Of a stretch of DNA of 64,000 nt, positions 29,847 to 42,398 are shown one piece after another. Origin of the DNA: Fomitopsis serialis (lineage: Eukaryota; Basidiomycota; Agaricomycetes; Polyporales; Fomitopsidaceae); contig NW_025955033.1 of NCBI RefSeq assembly GCF_022376445.1, forward strand, positions 62,001 through 126,000. Reading direction: 5' to 3'. The position numbers and the translations under genes were made by a program. Positions within the stretch are counted from its first letter, which is position 1; every line of letters starts with the position of its first letter. Below the pieces are notes generated by a model. That model was not told the DNA's origin and did no database searches. It was given only the letters and a program-made list of their open reading frames with translations.

Positions 29847-32306
29847 TCACATCGGCACGATGGGCGCGCTTCCCTTCTCCAGCGCTGTCCGTAAACTGTC
29901 CCCGCAACGAAGTCGTCAGACATCCATCCACTCGGTCGACCACTCGAGTGAGGGCCAAAGTCTGAGGCACGCACCTATAATCATCTCCATTTTGCGTTAT
30001 GTACCGCACCCACGGCAGTGCCTGGTATCCGCTCTTCTCGACGATCTTGAGATAGCGCACCTGTATACCAGACACGGTGAAGTACGGGATCTCGAACTTG
30101 ACCGTGATCGGGGCGCGCTTGTCCATCGAGTCGTGCTCTGCTTGAAGATGAGTAAGACACATGCAGCGAGGAGCGAGTAGCGTTAAGAGATGAGAGACAA
30201 GACACACCTCCACGTACGCTCGGTAGGCCGAAGTGTGCTCGCATGAGGAACTCGCGCCCGCCGCCGAGTTGCTTGATCTTCCACACGAACGCGCTCTTGT
30301 CAGGGGCGTACTGTACAGAGCCTGTGCTTGCCTGTGGTCACACGTCAGTATACCGGATTATGCGCAGTCCACTGCCGCTCGTCTCCCTCCCTCACATAGC
30401 CCAGAAAAGACACAAGCCTACTCACCCTGAACTTCGGCGTATCTGCGTCGTCCGGCACCGGCACGTAGATCTCAACGTTGTTCGCCGTGCTCCGCCGCTT
30501 GAACTGCGCCTTTACCTTCACCATGTACTCTACGCGGGAGCCCTTATGGTGCTCGACCTGCGCAATCCTGGGTCAGCAAACGGCCCATGCGACACGGGAG
30601 ACAACGGGCGTACGGCGGCCTCAACCCAAACAAGCGGCTTAACTGGCGTGCTTAGCCGGTAACTCATCAGCTCGAACTCGCCGTCGGGTGGGATGAAGGA
30701 TATCTGCAGGGCGCACGGTTCAGCGTGGTCAGTTGCGTATGGGGAGCATGGCCTGCGTCGGCTACAACGCAGAACACGCTCTCCTAAATTTGAGACCGCC
30801 ACTCACTGTCCGATCATTCTCGAACCGTGATAATCGCACGCATTGGTGGAACTTGACGTCTTCCATCTCGATTGCCTTTCCCCGCGCGGCTGCAAAGCGT
30901 ATCAGCACATGCGCACTATTCACGGTTGAGGTGCAGAGTGTGACGGGGCGCGGTGTGTACGTGATCCGAGCGGTATGGGGCCTTGCTCAACGGAGAGGAT
31001 TAGACACACCATCTCCCCCGTCATCATTGCGTCTACTGCTCCGCCAATGTCCTCCGCCCAGATGCATAGGTCAAAGCTGAAGTACTCACTTCGGCCCGTC
31101 GTCTCGAACATGACCTTGTCGTTGAGCCCAAGCCTGAGCTCCGGCATCCCAGACAGATAACACTTCATCTTGACCGCGCCCAGAATCTCCGAGCGCACGA
31201 CGTTTCCTGTCGCGTTGACCTGCATGGCCACGGAGTAGTCGTCAGAGGCTGAACGCAGAAGCATGGCTGGCGAGGACGCACAAGCAGGTTGACACTCTCG
31301 ATGACGTCCAGGAAGACCTCGTTCTTCCGGTACCGGATGCCCTCCGAACGCCACGAGACGGCGTTTGTGACTGCGATCGGTGGGCGTACTTGGACTTCGA
31401 GTTTGTATGATTCTTGGGTGATGTATCTAGCACGGCATGTGAGTCACGAACCGGGGACATGCACACCCAAGGTACGAGCTTGTAAACCCTCGAGTATACG
31501 TGAGGAAACCTGGATGGAATCCAAGCAAATTTTGGTTGTCGCAGCCGAGATATGTCGATGGCCCCGCTGCTGCGACCCTGAGGGTATAGTGGGACACAGC
31601 GCGGTCGCTCAAGGTAAAGGACCACCCCAAATGTCCATGCAAGACCAGACGCCAAGAACCTCCGTGCTGCCCTGGGAGCGGCGCTCATCGTGAGAGGCCC
31701 CAGGGAACGTCTAACCATTGAGGTGGTGTGTATGGCGATAACGTTGTCCAGACATGAACGCCAGTTTCTGGCGGGGGGCGGTCCTGGCCTTCACCGAGGG
31801 CCGTAGCTCGTACCGAACCCGGGAAGTAGAGAAAGGAGGACGCACTCTTGTAAGATCTTACTCTCCGTCGTCTGCGGGTAACCAAAGTCCATCATCTCGT
31901 CGAGCAGCTCGTATATGATGACGAAGTTGTCGCGGATACTCTCCTCCTCGAGCTCCTTGAAGTATTCGATGAGCACCGAGACGAGCCGGTGGAGGAAGAG
32001 GATGATCTCCGCTGCATTGCTGTTCCGTTTGCTCAGCGCGAGCACTACCCGTCAATCAACATGAATGGTCGACGACTGACAATAGGTGAGCAACGCGTCG
32101 GACGTACGATAGAGGTTGCTATGTCTGATGTGGAGGTAGTTCACGCCCTCCCTTGTGAAGCATGGTGTGACCTGGGCGCCCTCCTCCTCCAAATCCAGTA
32201 CGATGGGCAGAAAACGCTCGATATATGCGGAGGGCACGTCGTCCCTGTATGATCGCTGGATGAGAGGCTTGCCCTTGAGGTCGAGAATGGCAATCAGGGA
32301 GGCCAT
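29847..32306 (-). CDS. AP-1 adaptor complex medium (mu) subunit
   Basis: Ten exons: 32306-32108, 32044-31846, 31426-31282, 31219-31090, 30889-30807, 30703-30614, 30557-30426, 30331-30208, 30137-29975, 29895-29847; 437 residues, the usual size. AP-1 mu recognises YxxPhi sorting signals in clathrin carriers between the trans-Golgi and endosomes. N-terminal longin part: MASLIAILDLKGKPLIQRSY and LVSVLIEYFKELEEE. The mu homology domain starts at EGIRYRKNEVFLDVIESVNL and holds DRTISFIPPDGEFELMSYRL and FTVSGIQVRYLKIVEKSGYQ. The C-terminus is ITQNGDDYSLRTALEKG, found only after splicing to the last small exon. Intron 2 is about 420 nt and intron 4 about 200 nt, against 50-90 for the others. Phases agree at all junctions. 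Confidence 0.92.
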
Positions 32307-32799
32307 AGTTCGCGCAAGGAAGGAACAGCGCCGCGTAGACCAGTGTTATCCAAGGGAGCGAATGATCAGTACGCGCCTCTTGTGAGCACACCCGACAGAG
32401 ATTCCAAGGAGCGAGCAAGTGCAGCGAGCGCGAAGTCTCCGAGAGCAGCGAGATAGCAGTGCAGTATTGATGAGACGCTCTCTAACGGTCATTACAATTT
32501 GATTACGATGGCTTTCAAGTAGAGTAAGCAGTGCTCGGACTCCGCTTATCTAACATTAGTAGGTCGCACTATGGGTCGCTACAGGAATATTGAAGCCACT
32601 ACTTACTGAGGCTGTCAGGCGCCACTGACGTCTCCTCGCCGACTCCCTCCACTCCCCGCAGCACTGACGGCCTCATGGTCCCCTGAGTATATAAAGTTGC
32701 ACACCCCTAAGTTGCCTTCTGCACCTCGCTTACATCTGCCCTCTCCATCCGCGCAAACCACTATCAGCTCGTAGCCAACGCTCAACTTATATTGCAATC
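32307..32799. promoter_or_regulatory. Divergent promoter region of AP-1 mu and the RLRGG gene
   Basis: About 490 bases between two starts. A clear TATATAAA lies at 32688-32695, 112 bases before the ATG at 32800, and fits the plus-strand gene; the AP-1 side shows no TATA box. Confidence 0.55.
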
Positions 32800-33086
32800 A
32801 TGTCCGCACCCGGAGACTCGGTTGCCTATCCTCCTGCCGCACATGTGCCCCTCGCGCACGCCGCGCGCACGTCTAGCGAAGTAGTCAGCACACAGCCGGC
32901 ACCGGCACCGACGATGAGCACTACTGCCTCTCCGAAGGGCGGAGAGAAACCCGAGAGACTGAGGGGTGGATGTATCCCGCTTCCGGTACGTCTCCCCCTT
33001 ACGCGGTCTTGTCATAACATTCGTATACTGACTGAAATATTCCTCAGGGTGGAGGAACGTGCTTCATCATTCCTTGCTGCTGCTGA
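32800..33086 (+). CDS. Small Cys-tailed protein with RLRGG motif
   Basis: Exons 32800-32985 and 33048-33086; 74 residues. The first 50 residues are rich in Ala, Pro, Ser and Thr and look disordered. Then comes KPERLRGGCIPLP, spliced to GGGTCFIIPCCC and stop. The 62-nt intron (GTACGT...CCTCAG) is phase 0. Short fungal proteins ending in such Cys clusters are known in mushroom genomes without function; the terminal cysteines could be lipidated and tie it to membranes. RLRGG is also the C-terminal sequence that ubiquitin uses for conjugation, but the rest is not a ubiquitin fold and 12 or more residues follow. A good TATA box precedes it. Highly gene-like despite its size. Confidence 0.72.
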
Positions 33087-34079
33087 GCACCAACACCGCT
33101 ATCAGCGACGATCCCAACCATTGGGGAGCCACGACTTACGAAGGACATCCCCGATTTCTCCATCCCGATATCTTCACGCAGTATAGGTCTCTGTAATCGG
33201 ACGGACTGTAAACTTAGCCGTGGACTTATTTGCATGTTGCCACTCTCCCGCTCTACCGTGTTCGTACCAACCTTTCGCGATCCTCGTCATATCATCGGCG
33301 GTGGTGTTCCATGGCTGTAATGTTACCTTGCAGATGCCTACGCCTAATATTAGTCTAGATCCTGTCGGATTATAGAAAGAAACATTGGTCTTCAAGCTTC
33401 ACATACGCGACGTCCACGCCATGCTTGATGCCATTTGCAGACGTACAACGATGCCGGTCGACCTGAACGTACTCTGAGCTCCCGCACGGACGGGCTTACC
33501 CCAAGACACCGATGTACCCCCTCCGGCGTGCGATGCATCGCGTACGTACGATTCAAGCATGCTACTGAGGTAACTCGAGCCTGAGGATAACTCGCTACCT
33601 CTTGCAACCAGAGAGCTCCTGTCGTTCGTGCGTCGCAAGCGCAACATTCTGCTCGAGCTCATCTTCGGGTCAGATCGTCTCATCCTTCAATTCCTGGTTC
33701 TCAGAAAAGATCGCGAAGAACGACAAAGAGAACGGTCGACTCAACAGTCTGACCTCCGTCGCACAAGCCTGATAGTGGTGATTGGCCGATAGATCCTCCG
33801 CCTCCGCGAGGCGGCCTCATACGAGTGAAGTGCACCTAATATATATGATCATTCGTACAGCAGCACACGGCGAATCCTCCGCATCCATAATTGTCCTTGC
33901 AAACCTCGCGTCCCTCTCCCCGCATGTCGTGTCCGTCACCCCGAAACCTGCACATACGTCCTCCGTCATTCCTAGTGTTTCGTTGTCCGTGACAAGTTGT
34001 CCGCGTAAGTTCCAAGCCTACGGCGAGGCGTATCGAGTTATGAATCTGAACGGCGATGAGTCCAGCACCGTCTGATAGC
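33087..34079. other. Intergenic left of the F-box array
   Basis: No intact gene recognised. The right part (about 33820-33900) resembles 59215-59285 (GAATGAAGCACATTCAAACG-like block), one of the segments repeated at the 3' side of the array F-box genes. Confidence 0.45.
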
Positions 34080-34440
34080 GCCAGGGATTGAGGAGACGCA
34101 AGACACGATGGTCTGCGGTCATGAGGCCTGCAAATACAAGCAAGCGCGTTGTCTATGCCGCAGACAGCCTCGCCTCTTCTGCTCCATCGTTACATGGGCA
34201 TCACGGCGCGCGCCTCCCTCGCATTCATGTTTCTCCGAGTTGTGTCCTTCAGTCGTGTATGTAGAGAACTGTCTGTTATATCAGGGATTGAGAAGACGCA
34301 CCGCTGCACTGTGAGCTGCGGTCATGCCGACAAATCCAAGTGCCCTGTCTATGCTGCAGGCAGAATCACCTCTTCTGTCTCCGTATCTCCACGGGCATCG
34401 CACGCGCGGCCTTCGCGTTCATCGATATCCGAGTTCTGGA
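34080..34440. repeat. Two diverged tandem copies of an F-box 3' segment
   Basis: Bases 34080-34240 and 34285-34440 resemble each other: GGGATTGAGGAGACGCA versus GGGATTGAGAAGACGCA, CTGCGGTCATG in both, CCTCTTCTG and CATCACGGCGCGCGC versus CATCGCACGCGCG. The second copy is the remains of the tail of the 34812 F-box gene; the first looks like its duplicate. Confidence 0.5.
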
Positions 34441-34811
34441 TCTCTGTGATGCTGGCAGGCGTCCCTAGTCGAGTAGATGAGCATATTGAGTAGGTTGCGA
34501 CTGCGTCCGACTTATGGACGACGAAGTCGTGACACTCACCAAGGCCTGAGAGTACTGATGATAAGAGATTACGAGGGACGGACTGTTCACCAACAGGATT
34601 GGGGATGGGCCCCTCGCCAAAAATGCATACACAGGCGGAGGGCATCGGATCTTTCCTTCAAGTGATCCACACCGTATGCCGTTCGACCTCAGCCACCCGC
34701 CGTAGTCTGGTTCGCCCTCGACAGTGGCGGTCATGGTCCGATCTTGATGGGAACGGCGAGACCGACACACTCCGCCTGAGTGCGATTTTTTGACTGTGAG
34801 GCCTATCGTGT

Positions 34812-36536
34812 TCAGAACAGCTGGAAGTCGAGCCATAAAACTCTGCGATCCAGCCACGGGGCGAACAGAGTGGTTATGTGTGGCTTGATCGCAGACATCG
34901 TGGCGGTTTGAGCATTCATCCCAACCAATACAACGAGTACAGCGGCCTCGTACAACTGTTGGGAGGCTCGGAGTGCTGGAAGACGGTCAAAGACACTGCG
35001 AGAGAGGATAGTGTGGAAAGTGGAGGTGGAGCCGGGAGGGTATGTCTCGCTGACCGAGGCCTCATCGCCATCTTCAGATGTCTCGGAGTCAGACATCATA
35101 ATCCAAATTTCGAGTCGCTCCAGATGCGGACTTTGGATGTCAGATAGCAAGGCACCCAGGTACCCTTGAATCCTCGGGAGTGATGGATCGACCGAGTCGA
35201 AATAGATAACCAGGTTTGTCAGTGATGTATTTGCTGTAATCCGCGGTACGACATCGTGAATCAAGTCTACGATAGTTTCAATGAGCAACGACAAGCACAA
35301 TGACAAGCAACTCGAACTAGGACACTCACCATGAGCAAGATCACATCTCCACTGAAACTTCTTGAGCCCAGCTCCGGCGAGGTGCAGGATCTCTGTAACA
35401 CGTGGTACAAGCTCTGTACATGGGCCATCCCTGTGTGTAGAGTAGAGCTGCAGGCCTTCCAGTTGGCTACATGCTTGCGGGGTTAACATCAAATTCAGAA
35501 GCTGTAACTGCCACGACGCGTGTACGAATGAGAGCTCGAATTCTGACAGTGAGGAATTGGGTGCATGTGCTGTGTACAGGGCCACGTCTGCCGCTGATGC
35601 AGGCTCGACATGTGAGCGAAATGGATTCTGTAGTGACAAGTTGGACAAATGGGGGAAACGGCATAAGAACTGATGAAGATGTGAAAATGAAGAGTAGGAG
35701 CCCAGGTCTAAACTTAGCTCTGTTACGTATGAGTACATGGCACATACAATCAACAAGAATTGATGGTGAGCGCCCAACTCGGAGGTTGAGCAATCAGTCC
35801 GAAGTGCGACTTTCTTGAGCTTGTTGCGCGACGAGGGACCGTAGCGGGACGCCGAAACTGGAACGAGTGGGTGCTGTAGTGTGACGTCCATGAGAAACAG
35901 ATCTTCGAGACTCGGTAGTGCTTTGGAAATCCTGTGGAGTTCCGCTATACTACGAAAGCGGCACTGCCTGATGTTCAGGCTTGTGACGCTGGTATAGGCG
36001 GAGAGGAAGTCGAAGAATAAAACATGTGGTCTGGTAATCACCCAATCGCAGTTGCATAGACCCACCTCCACAAGTGATAGAAGACTCGCGGGGATGAGCA
36101 TGGGCCAGATGTGTGTGAATGGCTTTTGAGGGTCCTCCCAGATGTTCAGGTAAATAAAACGCTTGCCATATGATCGGATGCTTTCTGACATAAGCATGCG
36201 TGCTGTATCGTTCAAGGCTTCTCGGGTCCGCAATTGGAGGGAATTGTGCCGGGAGACGCGCCGTGCGGCGTGGTACCAAGCGTGGCAAACGAGGCTGCAC
36301 CTCGTCAGTGCGAAAGGCTCGTACACAAGGAACTCGCAGATACGATCGATCAGTTCCTGTGGAAATGGCGGATAGGTATCACTGCGTCGACGCAGAACGT
36401 TGATATGTTAAACGAGCAACGGGCTCCATGGTAATTGGAAGGCATACCTTGAGTACGTGGGTGGTCTGAAGCAATATTCCAAGAGGGGATGATGGTCGTT
36501 CAGCGGCCTGTCTTCACTGTCGACCACATCCGTCAT
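34812..36536 (-). CDS. F-box protein, array member 1
   Basis: Exons 36536-36448, 36381-35330, 35266-34812; 531 residues. The short first exon encodes MTDVVDSEDRPLNDHH... to TYS and is joined by a 66-nt intron (GTATGC...GACGCAG) to DTYPPFPQELIDRICEFLVY, the start of the F-box, which continues EPFALTRCSLVCHAWYHAAR. Leucine-rich segments follow. A second intron (AT-G|GTGAGT...TCGTAG) removes an in-frame stretch before DLIHDVVPRITANTSL. It ends at LFAPWLDRRVLWLDFQLF. Its relatives continue with a further 80 residues; here about 180 bases of unrelated sequence with a stop intervene, and the remains of that tail (ECHDFVVHKS, ICSSTRLGTPASIT) lie at 34349-34560. Likely still a working SCF receptor without the tail. 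Confidence 0.85.
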
Positions 36537-39500
36537 CTGGTAATCATATCATCGGGTCGTTCCGTGAATCGCTTATATATGCTGTTGAAGAACTACCTTG
36601 CACGACTACTTTATATTTGCAGAATTCAGAGTAATATCCGAATGGCAGGTCGATGTATGCCCTATACAGAGTGTAGAAGTTTCAGATGATGTCGTACAGA
36701 CGGTATTGCCTTGAAACCTTGCCTAAGACAGTCGTAAATTTGAGCTTCTTGGCAGTATTGGACGCACTCGCTCAGGGTGGTAACAGAGGATATATGGGAG
36801 GTTCGGAGCCTCGCAGATCGAAATCAGCGGTAGGCGTTGATACGCGTAACGTAGACCAGCCGCAGAATGTGGGAGACGACAGATGGCCTGCGGACTCGAG
36901 CCTGAGATAGAGAGTGTTGTCATATTAGTATGAGGCCGACCCGAGGCGATGCACAGACTCACCTGAGCCGCTGGGCCGCATTCTCTTCTAGAAGACGGAT
37001 ATCGTCGAACTTTGCGTCGACAGGAAGCGCGCGTGTGGTACAAGCCAGTGCATGGAAGACCGGGCTGTGTACTATTGCCTCCTATCGATGCAGGGTTCCT
37101 TCTATAGCCAATTGTGCACGAGGCCTGGCGCCGAGCGTGATGCGGGTGGAAAAACGGTCAACGATCGCAATGAAGTGCGAGGTTCAATAACCGCATCTTG
37201 CTTATTGCCCCACAGCGTCCCATCCGACCTTCTAATTAGAACGGACGGTCTCAACTGACTCGAGACATTTCAGTGCGCCATCTGAGCGCCCTTGATTGGC
37301 TGAGGCCAAGACCATACCTTTGTTTTCATTTCCCAGAATAACCCCGCCCGGCGACTGGTACGTCCGAGGCACGCAGATGGTAGACACGGCTAGATCCATA
37401 GATAGGTTGTCTTCTCCGCACGTTCAACCGAATTCTATGCATCATGTCGCTGGCGCAAACTGCTCCCGCTCGCCGCTGGGGGTTATGAACGCCTGCGTCG
37501 AAACGGAGTTCAGGCGGACATGCACATACCATGCGCGAGAAAGGGGGAGCTAATCGACTAGCCCATCCCTATGATTTACTCAATGGCTGTATCGTAGTTC
37601 TCGTATTCGGGACACTGCCAATCAAGCACGCGTGTGGACCTTGAGAACGCAAGCCACATCAGACCCGAACCGTGACGTAAAGCTGAGCAGTGCTACCTAC
37701 CAGAGCGGTAGTCTGACCTGCGCACCCATGTACTTATGATAGATCCCACGAACAGATCTAGAACTACGCACGGGGAAATCCACGGGGCACGGCGACCTCT
37801 GCGTGAGCCGTGCACAGTTGGACTGCACCTGTGCATGCCGACGTAGTCCGAGTACATGACCTCGAGCGCGGCTGGTAGGACTATATGCGTGGACGCTCCC
37901 ACCTCTACGGTCCGGGAGCTCGCTCTTTCGGATACTCGCCACGACGACCGGTGGTCGGAGAACATTTGCGAGCCGGAGCAGACGGACGAACACTTGAATT
38001 ACCCGCGTGTCGAGTGCGTGGACTCGGGACGTGGATTGGCAGCGCTATAGACAAATGCCCGCATCTCCAGCCCAGGAGCACGTTCGGTCGGATATCCGCC
38101 ACGACGCTCAGTGGTCGAAACAACCATGGGCACGCCAGGCTGTCCGGTGAGCGGGAGTTGTCATTCGTAAGTGTATACCCGTGCCATGTGGTGGAACAAA
38201 GTGGCACAAACCTATGCATCCGGTGTCATCCTCGAGCGAGCGTCGAGTTCCGTCCGTCTACGTATCATCTTCGCTGTTATGGAAGTATGACGAATCCTCG
38301 CTATCGCGCGCATCTCACTCGTTGTCGGTCAACGCCTGATCCAAGTGGATTGAACGTGTGCAGAGATACCATCATCGTTGACGTTGAACGTTGAGCCTCA
38401 GCTGGCGGTTCATCGCACACGAAGGGTTTCGTTGTGTTCAGTGCATTGGTTTTCTACGCCCTTCGTCGGCGATGTCGCCGAACAGCACCAATCGAGCATC
38501 CAAACCGTCCAGTCTTAGTAGGCATCCTGAACACCGCCTCCGAGTGAGAGATGATCTGTAAGACGGTGCCACAAAACTCACCAGGCTGCGTAGACCATAA
38601 ACCGTTACGACCTCACCCGCTCTGCACGAGGGATGGTCAGCTGATGACGTAGGACAGTGGTACTTCTGATCGGAGCACGAGCGATGTATGGGAAGTGCGG
38701 TCCTCCACTAGATGGCATCCGTTCGAGAGTACGCCGACACGCTTGCGTCCTGATCAGCTGGCGACAACAGACCTCGAGGGTGCGATCCCGCAGTCGCGCG
38801 GGAGATGATGTCCTGTTCGTGGTGCATCTGTAGAGTACAGCCCTACTCCAGAAGAGCCAGCGCAATACGCACGTTGCGTCGCCGGTAGATCGTACTCATG
38901 TCCGTCCGTCTTCTCAGCATTGGCGAGCCGCAGGTTCGTACTGCGCTTGTACCGAGTTTGAAAGGCTAATATATACGGATGGCCGACGAGTGAGTGAGAG
39001 CGCGCTACTTGCTTGAAATGCAACGAGCGTTAGGAGGTTGCGTGCGGATCTTGGGACAGGCGGACGTACCACTGCCAGTGCCAACGTCGTTTCCATGCCC
39101 CTTGCGTGGACCGGAGGACCTAACAGTGAGAAGAGCGGCGACGAACGAGTGTTATCCCTGCAAAGACCGAACCATTTTCTTTTACGAGCGAACTGAGTAA
39201 GCTGAATTAACTCATCAATGAACAACTTACCTCCGGTATATCTGATAGGACACGTACCCTGTTCCCGCAATCCTCCTTCAGCTTCTGTCCAGCGGGTACG
39301 AGCCTGCAGCTCGTACCGCGCTCTCAGCTCAGGCAGAGATTGTACGTGATTCATCTGACCGGTAAGCCTTGACTGAGAAACACGAGTGTAACAGGGTACG
39401 GACAGCAGGGTTCGAACATTTCACAGCCAGTGTCGGTACTGTACATCGTCCCAAAAGGAGTGCACTGCGTAGCTGAGCCTGCGACGAAGTAGGGTAGCAG

Positions 39501-42398
39501 CCGGAGAGCAAAGGACATGTACACTCGACAGGCCGGCTGGGGAGGAGGCAGTCCAGCAATTCGCGGCCAGCGGCGGAGGGAGGCGTCGTTGTCGTCACGG
39601 TGACATCTAGCAAGAGGAAGAGTGATAGTCAGAGTGTATGCGGAACGTACGGATTTGGACACACCAGAGTCAGCACCAACCTTGTCGGCCTTACATGCGT
39701 ATGCTCACATAGTGGCAGCCTACGAGCTCGGAGGAGGGCAGAGTATGCGTGGGACACTGGGAGGACATTACAGAAGCGCTTAGCGCGCCTGTGGCGGCGG
39801 CGCGACGAGGGTCACCGCCGCCTCCTCCTCCTCGCTCGCGTCCGCTCCCAAACAGATCTAGCCTGTGCTTGTAATCTCTTGCTCACTGGCCCGCCACCCG
39901 CCCGCGGCGCCGACGATGACATCGGCCACTTCTCATTACATGCATTCCCGCCCTTTCACCATTCCCGTTCCCCTGACTCGGTCGGTCATACCCTGCAGTC
40001 TGAAGATCTGACCAACATGCAAGGGCCGAAAAGCTCCATGGTCAGTTCTTCCCTATGTACTTATACAGTGTGCAGACTCTTACACACGCCTTCCAGTCGT
40101 TGCACCTCGGACCCCGTCCTCCGTTCCGGTGCTGGCCGCTGTCGAATTGCGTGTGCTCGACTCCCGCCTATCCTATCCTCTCCACGCTGCTCATACGACC
40201 TGCGATCCCGTAACAGTGATTGAACATAGTCGCAAACTGTATTTGGGAGCCCACTTGCGCTGGATGGAGGGCAACTAGGGGCGTTCCCGTGAGTCTCGTT
40301 CGTTCTGCTGCGCCTCCCTTCGATCCTGATGAGGTAAAGACATGCTCGTCAAATTCTTACTGCGAGCAAGCCTAGCATGCGTCGCAAGGCTGACATCGCA
40401 CCCACCGCCACAACATCAGAAGGTGCGAGGGCGTCCGTCATCCCCGGCCACTGGAGGCGTAATCCCGACGTACACAGTTGCTAGGTGAAACGTACACACG
40501 CCCCTTCTCCATCCAGTCAAACTCACACTCAAAGGTTTCCCGTATTGTGCACGCAACATGACTGCGTGTTCTCGGGATCAGCTACGCCCCTTCGAAGACT
40601 ATGCTAGGTACTTCCGGCTGATGGGCGAGTGCTCGTCTTCTCGCTCCCGCCACTCCCCCGTTCCGGGTGACGAGCCTACCGTGCTTCCGTCGCTTTCCCA
40701 GACCTCACGGTCCCGTCATCTATTCGACCCTTCCACCGTCAAGCATTGCATCCATGCATCTCACGCGTCTCACAATCCACGAACACGCCCAGAGCGTCAG
40801 CGGCCTGCGGCTCTCCCGCAGTAGGAGGTGCGTGCGGTCGGAAGCCTCCGCGCTGCATCCTCGGAGCCTCGGCAGGCCGCACGTCGCGGGCTTCACGTCT
40901 CTGGCACGTCTTGCGTGCCGCTACACCATCTCTGGGCGACCTTAGTACGTCCCTGGATCGTACGGACAAGGACGTCCGTTTGCTGTCCTCGTTGGGTGTA
41001 GCACGTCGGGGTCCTTCGCGGTTCGAACGTCCATCCATCATTCTAACCATCAGCACGAAGACAAACGGGCAAGGAATCTCTTCGCTCTCACCTGGCTGTA
41101 CCGATCGCGACGCTGAAACGTGGACCTTACCCCCTACCCCTCTCACGCACATACCGGACTCGTACGGCACCCGGACGTGTCGCTATGCATTTACGGCCAG
41201 TCTCTGCCCCCCGAGTCTCGCCGCGGACGCGACGCCTGGCGGGAATCTCTCCTGGCTGAGCAGTGGACGTATCGCGATCCCTGTTTGCCCCTCCCTCTAC
41301 TACGGCCATCATCCGACCCATGCACCAGTCCCGTGGAGGGGACGCGCGGTTCGTCGACCAGCAACGTTCACCCATCGCTAGGGATCCGTCACTTGCGAGC
41401 GATGTCCCCGCCGTGGGCCGCCATTCCGCGGCTCTTGTCGCCCAGCATAGAGCTTGGCCCTCGCTATCGGACGTGTATCTACTAGTAGACCGCGGACTCG
41501 TGTCCTTATTGAAGTCTTTTGGTCTACCGTGTGCGTACCAGTGGTTTGCGTTCCTCGTCTAACCATCAATGTTATTAATTGTGATGCCCCATGCTCGCCT
41601 CCTTGCCTCGCAGACTCGAGGCTTGGCTGATGTCTTGATGTCGTCGGATCGTATGCAAGGTCTGCGGTCCTTTATGATACAACTGGCCTTTGCGCATGCT
41701 CGGGCCTTCAAAGCTTCAGGTCTCGATGCCTCTAAAGGGCGTCGGTTTTCAGGTAACTCTCAGCTCGAAGAGACGCGACGCGCATGAAGTACAAGATCTC
41801 GACTGTATTATAGCCCCGCGCGCTACGTTGTTCGTGTCTCTCGACATAAGCAGCGATGCGCGTCGCAGCACCTGGAGGGTTCTCGCATTGCGTCGCAGTC
41901 GCGAGAATCACGCCGCTTAGGTCCATCCCATTCATCTCTAGCTCACGGGTCTTCGTGTCCCTCGTTAGGACGACTAGACCGATTAGAACATAGGATGAAA
42001 GGGCTCAGCTCCCTGAAAGTAGCTATTGGGCGACAAATCCTAAGTACACGCCGCTGCGCACTACGAATGCAGCGCATCCAATAGATAATAACTTATTGGG
42101 GGTTCAAACGTCACTACAACAGTACACAGATTCTTGCAAACTTCCCTTTCCTCCCCTCCGTACGTCGTATCCGTCTATGACACGTACTCCCGCGAATCAA
42201 TTGTGTAAGTGCGACACAGCGAGTCGGATGGATTGCCGCTCCAGATGTGGTGCACTATCAAGACGCGGTGTCTCTGGCAGTCTGGCAGGCTCGTCGAGTT
42301 CGGCCTTCGATCTGAGCGATATATGAGTAAAGTGCCGTCAGATATATCAGAGATTGAGAGGACGTACGATGTTATGATCCGCAGTCAGTTCTACAAAT
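36537..42398. other. Array spacer 1, no recognised gene
   Basis: Starts with the leader/promoter block of array member 1 (36590-36960), which is similar to the blocks upstream of the other three members. Further right, 38925-39000, 39770-40230 and 40400-41500 match parts of spacers 2-4. Frames up to 211 codons occur but overlap on both strands and are not conserved as protein between the DNA copies, so I take them as chance. A few splice-flanked stretches (for example NHVQSLPELRARYEL on the minus strand at 39300-39354) might be exons of an unknown gene. Confidence 0.5.
40400..41500. repeat. 1.1-kb spacer block, copy in spacer 1
   Basis: Clearly similar to 57565-58720 in the same orientation: both begin ACAACATCAGAAGG and contain CGTCCGTCATCCCCGGC, then CTTCACGTCTCTGGCACGT, and end near ACCGCGGACTCGTG. 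Substitutions and indels break any common frame. Confidence 0.8.

Noticed and set aside
39400..39425. GGGTTCGAAC, resembling a tRNA B box
   Set aside because: No flanking T stem, acceptor stem or anticodon arm can be formed.
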